The position numbers and the translations under genes were made by a program. This document shows positions 29,650 to 38,447 of a stretch of 64,000 nucleotides of DNA, in pieces. Location: contig JAOSJM010000007.1 in assembly GCA_027494165.1 (NCBI GenBank), positions 62,001 through 126,000 of the forward strand, written 5' to 3'. Origin of the DNA: Acidimicrobiia bacterium. Lineage in GTDB: Bacteria; Actinomycetota; Acidimicrobiia; IMCC26256; JAOSJM01. The first letter of the stretch is position 1, and every line of letters begins with the position of its first letter. The notes under the pieces were generated by a model, which saw only the letters and a program-made list of their open reading frames with translations, made no database searches and was not told the DNA's origin.

Positions 29650-29760
29650 CGCCGAGGAGGGGAGTATCCCCCTGCACCGGCGTCGTCATCACGGTCCCCC
29701 GGGGCCCGGCGCCGGTGGCCCCCCGGGGCGGGAGAGACCTCCGAGCCGTGACCGCGCCGG
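29650..29760 (+). ncRNA. Candidate yybP-ykoY-type manganese riboswitch upstream of terC
   Basis: The terC leader holds the conserved GGGGAGTA (29659-29666), then CGTCGTCATCACGG (29681-29694), a GC-rich hairpin (CCCCGGGG ... CCCCGGGG), and GAGAGACCTCC (29732-29742). GAGG near 29654-29657 can pair with CCTC near 29738-29741 as the closing stem. This order of elements is what I recall for yybP-ykoY leaders, which sense Mn2+ and very often precede TerC-type genes. The match is by eye, with no covariance search. Confidence 0.5.
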
Positions 29761-29784
29761 GCGCGTTGGAGGCTGGAGGAGCTC

Positions 29785-30770
29785 GTGGACGTCGCACCCT
29801 GGGCGTGGGTCGCGGTGATCGGGTTCATCGTCGCGGTCCTGCTCGTGGACCTGCTGGTGTTCCACCGCGAGGCCCACGAGGTCGCCATGCGGGAGGCCGT
29901 GGCCTGGAGCGTGGTCTGGATCGCGCTGGGGCTCTCGTTCACGCTCGTCGTCTGGTCGGTCGGGGGAGGCAAGGCGGCGGGCGAGTACCTGGCCGGCTAC
30001 CTGATCGAGAAGAGCCTCTCGGTCGACAACGTCTTCGTCTTCGCGCTGATCCTCTCGTACTTCGCGGTTCCGGCCGCGCTCCAGCACCGCGTCCTCTTCT
30101 ACGGGGTGCTCGGCGCGCTGGTGATGCGGGCCATGTTCATCGCGGCCGGGGCGGCGGCGCTCGAGCGCTTCCACTGGGCCATCTACGTCTTCGGCGGGCT
30201 GCTCGTGCTCACCGGGATCCGGATGGCCCGCCACAGCGAGACGGAGGTCCACCCCGAGCGCAACCCGGTCCTCCGCCTCCTGCGCCGCGTCGTCCCGATG
30301 ACCTCGAGCTACCAGGGGCAGCGGTTCTTCGTCCGGGAGGCCGGCCGCTTCCTGGCCACGCCGATGCTCGCGGTGCTCATCGTCGTCGAGACGACCGACG
30401 TGATCTTCGCCGTCGACTCGATCCCGGCCATCTTCGCCGTCACCCGCGACACGTTCCTGGTCTTCACCTCCAACGCCTTCGCCATCCTCGGCCTGCGCGC
30501 CCTCTACTTCGTGCTGGCCGGGATGATGGGCCGCTTCATCTACCTGAAGCCCGCCCTGGCGGTCGTCCTCGTGTACGTCGGGGTGAAGATGCTGCTCTCC
30601 GAGACGTACAAGATCCCGATCTGGGCGTCGCTCGGGGTCATCTTCGTCGTGCTGACCGTCGCGGTCGTCGCGTCGTTGCTGCGCACGCGCCAGGGGGCCC
30701 TGGCGGACCGGCCCCTCCCGCGACCACGATCGCGTCCGAGCCGTCCGGGCCGTCGGAGGAGGTGGGCTGA
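29785..30770 (+). CDS. terC: TerC family membrane protein, likely Mn2+ exporter (one-base indel at the 3' end)
   Basis: A protein of about 328 residues with seven to nine TM helices. Signature TerC segments are SLSVDNVFVFALILSYF, with the Asp-Asn pair in the membrane, and VVETTDVIFAVDSIPAIFAVT. The GTG has GGAGGAG upstream. In the G5 run 30693-30697 one base is missing. With it the protein ends PSEEVG at the TGA 30768-30770. Without it the frame runs into the next gene and makes a false TerC-Usp fusion. TerC/Alx proteins export Mn2+ to protect secreted metalloproteins. The upstream leader looks like the matching riboswitch. Confidence 0.92.
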
Positions 30771-31536
30771 TGCGGACGCTGGTGTTCGGCGACGACGGGT
30801 CCCCCGGGGCCGACGTCGCGTGGCTCTGGATCAGCGAGCAGCACTGGCCCGGGTGGCGGGTCGAGATCCTCAGCGCGGTCCCGCCCCCTCTGGGTCCTCC
30901 GCCGGGCGAGGAGGCGGCGGTCCCCCACCCCTGGGACCCCCCGAGCCCCGGGTGCCCTTCGACGAGTCCGGCCTCGAGGAGGTCGTGCACCTGCGGGCCG
31001 AGGCCGATCCCCGCTACGCGCTGGCCCGCCGCGAGGACGCCTCCCTCGTCGTGGTGGGCTCGACCGGCACCGGGCTCCTCAAGTCGCTGCACCTCGGGAG
31101 CACCGCCGAGTACCTGCTGCACCTCCCGCCGGCACCCCTCGTGGTGGCCAAGCACGCCGCGCCGGTCCGGTCGGTGGTCGCGGCCGTCGACGGGTCCGAC
31201 CACGCCCAGCGGGCCGTCGAGGCCCTGGCGGCCATGCCGTGGCGGGAGCGGGTCGAGCGGATCGTGCTCGTGACCGTGCGGGAGGGTCCCGACGGCGGGG
31301 AGGCGGTGGAGCGGGCCGCGGCCGCCCTGGGCGACGCGACGCTCGAGGTCGTCGAGAAGGGACCGGGCCACCCGGTGACCCGCACCGTCCTCGACGAGGT
31401 CGAGCGGACGAGCTGCCAGCTCGTCGTGCTCGGGACCCGTGGCCGGGGCCCGATCCTGCGGGCCCTGGCGGGGTCGACGGCCACCGCGGTGACGCGCGTG
31501 GTCGAGTGCTCGGTGCTCCTCGCCCACGCGCCGTAG
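30770..31536 (+). CDS. Universal stress protein (UspA) with two Usp domains (one-base indel)
   Basis: About 255 residues. The ATG overlaps the terC stop (TGATG) and is preceded by GGAGGAGG. The first half begins MRTLVFGDDGSPGADVAWLW, then breaks in the C6 run 30937-30942 (one base short). It continues as PPEPRVPFDESGLEEVV, with the ATP-loop-like GSTGTGLLKSLHLGSTAEYLL and a second Usp domain (SVVAAVDGSDHAQRAVEAL ... GTRGRGPILRALAGSTATAV). Usp proteins bind ATP or sense stress. The tight coupling to terC suggests a metal- or redox-stress context. Confidence 0.88.
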
Positions 31537-31558
31537 CGCACCGGACGCGGCCGCGCCG

Positions 31559-31588
31559 TTGCCCCGACGGCACCCGGTGTCTTAGGTT
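31559..31588 (+). promoter_or_regulatory. Putative promoter of the bitopic coiled-coil gene
   Basis: TTGCCC at 31559-31564 and TAGGTT at 31583-31588 are separated by 18 bases, a plausible housekeeping promoter. The start codon lies 40 bases downstream at 31629. Confidence 0.5.
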
Positions 31589-31628
31589 GCCGGGTACCGG
31601 ATGCGGCGAGTGGAGCGAGGTGGTCCGT

Positions 31629-33389
31629 GTGCGCGCCTCCGATCGGCAGGCCGAGCACCGGGGGGCCCGACGGCGGATCGCGGTCGGAGTGGCGGCCGGC
31701 GCCGCCGCCGTCGCGCTGAGCGGGCTCCTCGCGACGCCCGGCGGCGCGGTCGGCGAGCAGCCGTGTGACTTCCTGCCCCTCGGGGTCGAGGGCGCGACCC
31801 TCGACGTCCAGGGCCCCGACACCCACGCCGAGTGCGTGGCCGACCTGCTCGTCGGCCGGCGGACCGCCGAGGGTGACGAGTTCGTCGGGGTGTTCATCGT
31901 GTCCATCACCCACGAGTCGTGGGGCGACATCGAGGGCGTCTACCGGCAGCTCGCCGAGGGGGGCTCGCCGATCGACCTCGGCGACGAAGGGGTCTTCGCG
32001 ACGACCGAGAACCGCGCGGGGCTCCCCTTCTACGGGGCCTACTTCCTCAAGGGCCCGTACTCGGTCTCGGTCGAGCACCAGACCATGGATCCCGACTTCT
32101 TCGCGGAGGACACCGCCCGGACCCGCGCGCTCACCGAGACCCTCGCCCGGGCGATCGACTCGATGATGGACGACGCCGGGATCGACGCCGGGGTCGGTGC
32201 CGGTTCCTCCGGCGGCCCGGAAGGCGGTGTCACCCCGCCGTCCGGCTCCGGGGGCGTGACGAGCCCGGCCTCGAGCGACGACGGCGGGAACGTGCCCCTC
32301 GGGCCCATCGTCGGGACGACGGTCGTGGTGGTCGCGGGCACGGCCGTCGTCATCAACGTCCTGCGCCGTCGGCCACCGACCCGCACGGGACGCCCGGGAG
32401 AGCCGGGCGACGTGCCCCGCTGCTGGGAGGAGGTCTCGGCGCTGGACGACGCCACGACCCGGCTCGAAGGAGAGCGCGACGACCTCCGTCGGGCTCGTGA
32501 CGATGCCTACGGGCGCATCGAGCGCATCGAACGCGCCCTCGAGGCGGAGGCGACGCTGGACGACGCCTTTCGCGGGTACGCCGACGCCATCCTGCGCACG
32601 CAGCAGGTGCACACCGCCAAGGTCTACGGTGACACCGCGATCGTCGTGTCGGCGATCTTCGCCGCGGGCGCCGCTTCCATCGAGGCGCTCAACGCCTTTT
32701 TCGGTGTCGAGGCGGCCGCCATGAGCCCCGAGGCCCTGGCCCTCTCCAACCAGGTGCAGCAGGGGGTGCAGGCGACGCGGACCGCGGCCCAGGCCGCCGC
32801 CCGCCTCCCGGAGCTCCAGGCGCAGCTCCTCAACGCCAAGCGACTGGCCGACGTGGCCAAGACCGCCGAGCTGGCCACCGCGGCCTCCCAGCAGGTGGCC
32901 GCCACCGAGCAGGCGATCGCGACGGCCCACTCGGCGATCCGGGCGGGCGCCGCGGCCGCGGACGCCGCGCCCGGTCTCGCCGCCCAGCTCTCGCGGCTGA
33001 CCAGCGTCTCGCTCCCGGCCCAGCTCTGGGCCCGCTTCAAGGGTGTCGGCACGATGATCGTGGAGATGGCGGGGAGCAACGCGGTCTCCGCCAGCCGGGC
33101 CGCCGAGAGCGCGCTCGGCCGGCTGGCCCCGGAGCAGCAGGAACGGCTCTTCGACGAGATCATGCGAGCGGCCGACGCGCATCGCGACCTGTCCGCCAGG
33201 GCCCGGGAGATGGCCGTCGAGATGCGTCGCGAGCTCGAGACGCTGCGTTCCGACATGGCCACGGCGGAGCGGCTGGTGGGCGAGGCCGAGCGGAAGATCG
33301 ACGAGGTGGCGGCGCGCCGGGCCACCAAGGTCGCCGAGTGCGAGCAGCTCGTGGCGCGGGTCGCGGCTGCCGCCACGACCGGAGGATGA
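31629..33389 (+). CDS. Bitopic membrane protein with long cytoplasmic helical domain
   Basis: A 586-residue protein I do not recognise. It has a basic N-terminus and signal peptide (AVGVAAGAAAVALSGLLATPGGAV), then an exported domain (about residues 40 to 200) with two Cys. A Gly/Ser linker and one TM helix (IVGTTVVVVAGTAVVINVL) followed by basic residues come next. The C-terminal 330 residues are almost all helix with coiled coil (DDATTRLEGERDDLRRARDDAYGRIERIERAL). The GTG at 31629 has GAGG eight bases upstream; GTG 31620 is the alternative. The stop overlaps the next start as ATGA, implying equimolar production with the YbjN/SH3-like protein. A sensor or mechanical link across the membrane is possible. 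Confidence 0.75.
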   Translation: MRASDRQAEHRGARRRIAVGVAAGAAAVALSGLLATPGGAVGEQPCDFLPLGVEGATLDVQGPDTHAECVADLLVGRRTAEGDEFVGVFIVSITHESWGDIEGVYRQLAEGGSPIDLGDEGVFATTENRAGLPFYGAYFLKGPYSVSVEHQTMDPDFFAEDTARTRALTETLARAIDSMMDDAGIDAGVGAGSSGGPEGGVTPPSGSGGVTSPASSDDGGNVPLGPIVGTTVVVVAGTAVVINVLRRRPPTRTGRPGEPGDVPRCWEEVSALDDATTRLEGERDDLRRARDDAYGRIERIERALEAEATLDDAFRGYADAILRTQQVHTAKVYGDTAIVVSAIFAAGAASIEALNAFFGVEAAAMSPEALALSNQVQQGVQATRTAAQAAARLPELQAQLLNAKRLADVAKTAELATAASQQVAATEQAIATAHSAIRAGAAAADAAPGLAAQLSRLTSVSLPAQLWARFKGVGTMIVEMAGSNAVSASRAAESALGRLAPEQQERLFDEIMRAADAHRDLSARAREMAVEMRRELETLRSDMATAERLVGEAERKIDEVAARRATKVAECEQLVARVAAAATTGG

Positions 33390-34201
33390 AGCGAATGGTC
33401 GATGCGAGCCAAGTCGTCGCCTGGTGCACCGCGGCCGGACACGCGGTGTCGGCTCGACCGGGGGAGCCGGTGTTGGCGCTCGAGCTGGGCGGATCCGGCG
33501 GCCGGCCGGCGCGCGTGGAGCTGGGCTCGGGAGACGAACCGCTGCGCTTCGTCGCGACCGTGCCCGCAGCCGGGACCGGCCTCGAGACCGACCTGCTCGA
33601 CGGGGTGCTCGCCGTCGTGGCGATCGCTCGTCCCGCGCTGGTGGACGTCCGCCGCGACCCCGAGGGTGCAGCCGAGGCCAGCGTCACCCTGTACCCCGAC
33701 GGCGTGACCCGCCACTCGGTCCTCGCCGCGCTCGACGAGCTCGTCAAGACCCGGTACGCGATCGAGGAGGCGCTCGAGTCGGCGTGTCAGGCCCAGGCGC
33801 TGAGAGCGGCGCTCGCCGGTGCCGCTCGGGAGCCGAACCCGGTCGGGGAGCCGGACGTGGCCGGGGAACCGGCCTCGGATGAGGAAGCCGCGGCGCCGAC
33901 GGAGGTGGCTGCCGTGGCGTCGGGGCCGTCCGGAGAGCCGATGGCGGCGACCGGGTGGGCCTCGGCGCCGGCCGCACCCGCCTCGACCACACCCGAACCC
34001 CCCGCACCGCGCTGGTGCTACGTGGAGGGGGCCGTCCCGGTCCAGGGCCTCGACGGCTCGGGCCGGGTCGACGGTCACCTCCAGCCCGGCCGCTGGTACC
34101 AGTGGGTCGCCGAGGAGGGCGGCTGGGCCCGGGTGGCCGACCCCGAGGGCACGCTCGAGGGATGGGCCGACCCGGCCCAGCTCCGCTTCCAGAGGGCCTG
34201 A
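33386..34201 (+). CDS. YbjN/T3SC-like plus SH3-like two-domain protein
   Basis: A 271-residue soluble protein. Residues about 5 to 140 have the alternating strand/helix pattern of the YbjN / type III chaperone fold (VVAWCTAAGHAVSARPGEPVLALELGG, then SVTLYPDGVTRHSVLAALDELV). An acidic Pro/Ala linker leads to a C-terminal segment (about 205 to 271) that looks like a small SH3-like barrel (GRWYQWVAEEGGWARVADPEG). It is translationally coupled to the membrane protein upstream, so it is likely to be its partner or chaperone. The fold is inferred by eye. Confidence 0.72.
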   Translation: MKRMVDASQVVAWCTAAGHAVSARPGEPVLALELGGSGGRPARVELGSGDEPLRFVATVPAAGTGLETDLLDGVLAVVAIARPALVDVRRDPEGAAEASVTLYPDGVTRHSVLAALDELVKTRYAIEEALESACQAQALRAALAGAAREPNPVGEPDVAGEPASDEEAAAPTEVAAVASGPSGEPMAATGWASAPAAPASTTPEPPAPRWCYVEGAVPVQGLDGSGRVDGHLQPGRWYQWVAEEGGWARVADPEGTLEGWADPAQLRFQRA

Positions 34202-34205
34202 GCCG

Positions 34206-34610
34206 ATGGCAGCGCCGAAGCGGACCCCCGTCAACCCCTGGCCGTGGTCGGTGGCCATGGGCTTCAACCAGGGCGAGCTCGTGGAGGGCCACACCCGCGT
34301 GCTGTTCCTGTCGGGCCAGACGTCGATGAGCGCCGAGGGCCGGCCCGAGCACGCCGGTGACATGGCGGCGCAGCTCGCGCTCGCGCTCGACAACCTCGAG
34401 GCGGTGCTCGCCGAGGCCGGGATGGACCTGTCGCACGTGGTCCGCCTCGACGTCTACACGACCGACATGGACCGGTTGATGCAGCACTACGGCGTGCTCG
34501 CCCGGCGCCTGCGGGGTGCCGGTGTCGCGCCGACCTCGACCCTCCTCGGTGTGGCCCGCCTCGGCCTCCCCGAGCTCATGGTGGAGCTGGAGGCGACCGC
34601 CGTCGCGTGA
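34206..34610 (+). CDS. RidA family (YjgF/YER057c/UK114) enamine/imine deaminase-like protein
   Basis: A 134-residue protein with the RidA fold pattern (VLFLSGQTSMSAEGRPEHAGDMAAQLALALDNLEAVLAEAG in pieces, then VVRLDVYTTDMDRLMQHYG and a late LPELMVELEATAVA). RidA enzymes hydrolyse reactive enamines formed by PLP enzymes. The N-terminus (KRTPVNPWPWSVAMGFNQGELV) fits a non-archetypal subgroup, since the canonical Arg of the RidA active site is not evident. It starts 4 bases after the YbjN-like gene. Confidence 0.87.
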   Translation: MAAPKRTPVNPWPWSVAMGFNQGELVEGHTRVLFLSGQTSMSAEGRPEHAGDMAAQLALALDNLEAVLAEAGMDLSHVVRLDVYTTDMDRLMQHYGVLARRLRGAGVAPTSTLLGVARLGLPELMVELEATAVA

Positions 34611-34625
34611 CGCGTTGGCGCGGGG

Positions 34626-35429
34626 TCAGCCGCCGGCGCCGGCGAGGATCTCGGCGAGGACGGGCTGGCCGGGCCCGACCCAGGGCTCGCACGCGGGGAC
34701 CTGCTCGAGCATCCCGAAGAGCTCGTCGGCCATGCCCGGGGCAGCCGGGAGGTGGCTGCTGAGCACGACCTCGGGCTCGAGCGCGCGGAGACCCTCGATC
34801 GTCGAGGCGAAGGAACCCGCGTCGACCTGGTGGAGCCACGGCGTGTCGATGGTCGCCCAGAGCATCAGGCCCTCCTCGAGGTGCTTGGGCTCGATGTCGC
34901 CGGCCTCCTGGGCCGGTTCGGACATGAGGGCGCCCAGGCAGTCGGCGGTGAGCAGCGCGCCGGAGGCCGGGTCGTAGAGGCCGGTGGTCTCGGGGGCGTC
35001 GAACGACGGTGGCTTGATCGCCAGGAGCTCACGATCCCCCACCGGGAGCGACTCGCCCGGGTTGAGCCAGTAGCACCGCTCGAGCGGGAGCGGCGCGTAG
35101 AGGCTCATCTTGCCGACGCCGATGAAGGTGGTGACGACCCGCAGGTCGGGGTTCTCGTCGAGGAGCCACCCGAGGCTGCCGAGGTGGTCCTGGTCGGTGT
35201 GGGCGAGCCAGAGCCAGCGGAGGTCGGCGGGGTCGATCACCGACCGGAGCGCCTCCTGGAACTCGGCCTGGAGCGGGGCCAGCCCGGTGTCGACCAGGAC
35301 CGGCTCCTCCGCCTCGATCACGAAGGCGTTGCTGGGGATGATGCCGAGGGTCGGGATCGGGAAGTACCCGGGCAGGACGTGGATCTCGGGCGTGGCGCGG
35401 TACGGCGCGAGCATCGTCGGCTGGTCCAT
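34626..35429 (-). CDS. MBL-fold (flavodiiron-like) metallo-hydrolase
   Basis: A 267-residue protein of the metallo-beta-lactamase fold. It begins with strands and the loop EEPVLVDTGLAP, then the metal motif AHTDQDHLGSL, of the H-x-D/E-x-D-H type used by ODP/flavodiiron-like members rather than the classical HxHxDH. Later come TADCLGALM (bridging Asp) and SSHLPA (His). No flavodoxin domain follows. It is divergent from the XRE-cupin gene, with a strong promoter (35487-35515). The substrate or reaction is unknown, and O2 or NO reduction or a hydrolytic role are both possible. Confidence 0.85.
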   Translation of the reverse strand: MDQPTMLAPYRATPEIHVLPGYFPIPTLGIIPSNAFVIEAEEPVLVDTGLAPLQAEFQEALRSVIDPADLRWLWLAHTDQDHLGSLGWLLDENPDLRVVTTFIGVGKMSLYAPLPLERCYWLNPGESLPVGDRELLAIKPPSFDAPETTGLYDPASGALLTADCLGALMSEPAQEAGDIEPKHLEEGLMLWATIDTPWLHQVDAGSFASTIEGLRALEPEVVLSSHLPAAPGMADELFGMLEQVPACEPWVGPGQPVLAEILAGAGG

Positions 35430-35486
35430 GGTTCCCCCGGTGTTCGACGGTCGAGGTGGCCGTCAGGGCCACCGATCCACCGGTGC

Positions 35487-35515
35487 AGTGTCCACCCCGG
35501 GCCCGGGTCTGTCAA
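35487..35515 (-). promoter_or_regulatory. Promoter of the MBL-fold gene
   Basis: On the minus strand TTGACA (35510-35515) and GACACT (35487-35492) are separated by exactly 17 bases, a near-consensus sigma-70-like promoter. It lies about 60 bases upstream of the start codon at 35429. Confidence 0.7.
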
Positions 35516-35541
35516 GTGTCACTGAACAGGTCGCGGTCCGG

Positions 35542-35562
35542 GTTACACTCTCTCTGTACAAC
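35542..35562 (+). promoter_or_regulatory. Candidate operator overlapping the XRE-cupin promoter
   Basis: Imperfect inverted arms GTTACAC and GTACAAC flank a CT-rich 7-base centre (five of seven positions pair). The left arm contains TACACT (35544-35549), a likely -10 for the XRE-cupin gene. An autoregulator would sit here and could also reach the divergent MBL promoter 27 bases away. Confidence 0.45.
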
Positions 35563-35618
35563 CGGTTCGACACAGCCGGCGCGACGTAGCCGGCGCGGCA
35601 AATCGCGAAGACGAGGCC

Positions 35619-36346
35619 ATGAGCCCGACACCGAAACCTGCGCGTCCCGGCGGGCCGGAGCTCGGGGAGCGGCTCCGTGGGGCCCGCCTGGCCCGGGGGC
35701 TGAGCCTGCGGGACCTGGCGCGCCGCGTCGACTGCTCGGCGAGCCTCATCTCGCAGATCGAGCGCCAGAAGGTCCTGCCGTCCGTCAAGACGCTCTACGC
35801 GCTGGTCTCCGCCCTCGGGCTGTCCTTCGACGGCGTGCTGGAGCACGAGCCGACCGACGGCCCCGGCCCGGGGACGGCGTCGGCCGGCGAGCCCGCCCCC
35901 GGCACGACGCGACCACCCCCCGGCACGGCGCGACGACATCGTCCGGCGAGGCGAGCGCCGGCCTCCCCTCCGTCGTCCATCTCCCCTCGTCGTCGCGGCC
36001 CGTCCTCCAGCGAGCCGAGTCCCGCCGGGTCGTCCCGCTCGGATCGGGCGTGGTGGTGGAGGAGCTGGCGAAGGCCGCCCTGGAGACCACCCAGTTCCTG
36101 GTGGCGACCTTCGAGGTGGGGGCCGAGTCGTCGCCACCGGGGACCGCCCAGCACCACGCCGGCCAGGAGTGGATCTACGTCGTGCGGGGCGCCTTCGACG
36201 TGACCGTGGGGTTCGACCGCCACGAGCTGCGCGCCGGCGATTCCATCGCCTTCCCCTCCGTGGTCCCTCACCGGGTCGCGAACACCGGGGACGAGCCGGC
36301 GGTCGCGATCTTCGTCCTCGGCGGGTCGCGCCTCATCCCCGATTGA
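35619..36346 (+). CDS. XRE-family regulator with C-terminal cupin (one-base indel)
   Basis: About 242 residues. The N-terminal HTH_3 (residues about 14 to 70, LRGARLARGLSLRDLARRVDCSASLISQIERQKVLPSVKTL) is followed by a Pro-rich linker. A cupin_2 domain then reads HHAGQEWIYVVRGAFDVTVG, ending GDEPAVAIFVLGGSRLI. The frame breaks in the linker. Adding one C in the C6 run 35916-35921 joins the two domains. HTH plus cupin regulators sense a small ligand in the cupin. It is divergent from the MBL-fold gene and is the natural regulator of both. Confidence 0.86.
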
Positions 36347-36355
36347 CCGCAACGC

Positions 36356-38286
36356 TCACGACGTGCTGCTCCGGTGCTTGAAGAGCGCCTTGCGGGCGGC
36401 CTTGGCGACCGCCTTGTCGGGGTGGTGCCCGCCGATCGCGGCGAGGATGGCCTCGGTCTCGGGTCGCCGGACCCGCCAGGCGGCGTCGAGCATGCCACCC
36501 TCGCCGGTCGCGCCGGCGGCGGGCGTGAGCCACGCGGTGAGGGCGTCGGGTCCCCACAGGTCGAGCACGGCGTGGAGCAGCCGCACGAAGCGCTCCGGGT
36601 CGCCGCCGGAGTCCATCTCGTCGGCGTCCGCGAGCAACGCGTCGACCCGCCAGACCGTGGCGTACGGCGAGAGCGAGGGATCCTCGTCGAGGCGGGCGAC
36701 CGCGCCGGCCGCCGCCGGACCCATCCGCAGGAGAGCCCGGAACCCCAGCCCTCGCGCCGTCTCGCCCACGTCCGGCAGCGCCCCGACCAGCAGGTCGGCG
36801 GCTCGCTCCCCCTGGTGGTCGACCCACGCGTCGATCTCCGCCGTGGCCTCGGCCTCGGGCCGGTCGGCGGTCCGTTCCAGCAGCTCGCCCGCCGGGACGT
36901 CGCGCAGATCCCCGACGACCGGAGCCTCGGCGAACCGGGAGACGAGGCGGTGCACGGCCCACCGGCCCAGCGGGGTGAGGGCGGCGGTCCCCCGGCGGCG
37001 CGGGTGAACCCGTACGGGGTCGTGACCTCGACCACGCCGGCGAGGGAGACGATCCCGAGCTCCTCGAGCCGGTCGAGGGCCTTGCGCAGCGAGTACCCGA
37101 CCGACTCGCGCTCCTGATCCCGCCGCGCCTCGGACACCCGATCCAGGTCGAACTGCTCCTCGATGCGATCCCAGGCCTCGTCGGCGAGCTCCTCGATGTC
37201 GACCGGTGCCCCCTCCCGGTACAGGTCGAGCTGCATCGTCGGGAGGCTCTCGTCGAGGACCTCCGCGTACCAGTCGAAGTGGTAGCGGTGACGCCGGAAG
37301 TGGTGCCGGGTCGGTCCGACCCCGTGCACGAGCGCGAGCCAGGCGCCGTAGAGGGCCTCGTGGGGCTCGTCGGCCAACCGGTGCGCGTTCGGCCCCGGGA
37401 CGACCTTCCGTCCCTCGACGGCGAGGACCCCCGACTCGACCGCGACCCGGAAGGTCAGGTCGACGCCGGTGAGCTCGCCCGAGCTCCGGGTGCGGAAGAC
37501 CCGGTCACCGATCTGCTCGTCGACCCGATCTCCGGTGCCGAGGAGCTCGACGAGGGCCTTGCCGTCGGCGAGCTTCAGGTTGCCGCGGTCGGTGAGCGGC
37601 CGTCCCTCCCCGACGAACTCGACCAGGCGAACCAGCCGCCGGAGCTGCACCGAGCCGGCGGCGGCCGCCGCGAGCTCGTCGATCGGGGGCAGGGTCACGG
37701 GGGGGAGCCTGACGCCCACGTCCCGGCCACCCCGGGGCGGCCCGCCGGGCAGGGGCCCGAGGACGGCGTCTCTGGCCTCGATCGGGAGCGCGTTGAAGTC
37801 GCTGATCCATCGATCCGTCGCGTCACGGTCCGTGGGATCGACGCCCTCGGCCCGCATGGCCGCGAGGATCCGCTTCCCGGGGGCCCAGAGCGACTCGTCG
37901 GCCATCGCCGCCCGGAACCGGGGCTCGAGCACGTCGACCCCGCGGGCGAGGCGCTCGCCCTCGGCCGCGCCCGCGGCGAGCAGCCCCTCCCCGGCGAGGA
38001 AGCGGAGCAGCGCGGCGAACCCCGCGACCACCTCTCCGAGGTCCTCCTCGTCGAGCAGCGCCTTGGCGGGGTACAGGTCGAGGAGGACGACCTCGACGTC
38101 CTCGTCGTCCCAGTCGCCGAGGTCACCGTCGAGGTAGCCGAACTTGAAGTCGAGCACCTGCTCGGCGACGTGGCCGAGCCCGGCACCACCCGCCGACCGC
38201 TCGAAGCGGGCGACGAGCTCGTTGCGGGCCTCCAGGAAGCTCTGGTGCTCCTCGGGGTCGGCAGGGTCGAAGTCGAGACGCATCAT
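36356..38286 (-). CDS. Large uncharacterised protein, HEAT-like C-terminus (one-base indel)
   Basis: About 643 residues. The N-terminal part (about 1 to 420) opens FDPADPEEHQSFLEARNELV and includes LDFKFGYLDGDLGDWDDEDVEVVLLDLYP, which I recall from conserved actinobacterial proteins of unknown role. A winged-helix-like stretch (RKALDRLEELGIVSLAGVVEVT) leads to a C-terminus with repeated helix pairs (FRALLRMGPAAAGAVARLDED, AAWRVRRPETEAILAAIGGH), suggestive of HEAT repeats. The C5 run 36989-36993 is one base short. The repair joins GFTRAAGG to TAALTPLGRWAVHRLV. The start is ATGATG with AGAGG upstream. The function is unknown. Confidence 0.78.
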
Positions 38287-38447
38287 CGGACGGTACCTCT
38301 CTCGTCGGAGACGGCGGAAGCCCCGGGGAACGCCGGATCACGCTCGTGGGCACGAGGACCTGGACCTGGGCCGCCCGCCCGTTCCCGGGAACGGCACAAG
38401 GCCAGGTCCCGCGAAGCATCGCCGGGTGTCGGACTCGGGCAGGTCGG

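Noticed and set aside
29785..31536. A TerC-Usp fusion protein
   Set aside because: The junction is Arg-rich nonsense, and restoring one base gives a TGATG overlap of two normal genes.
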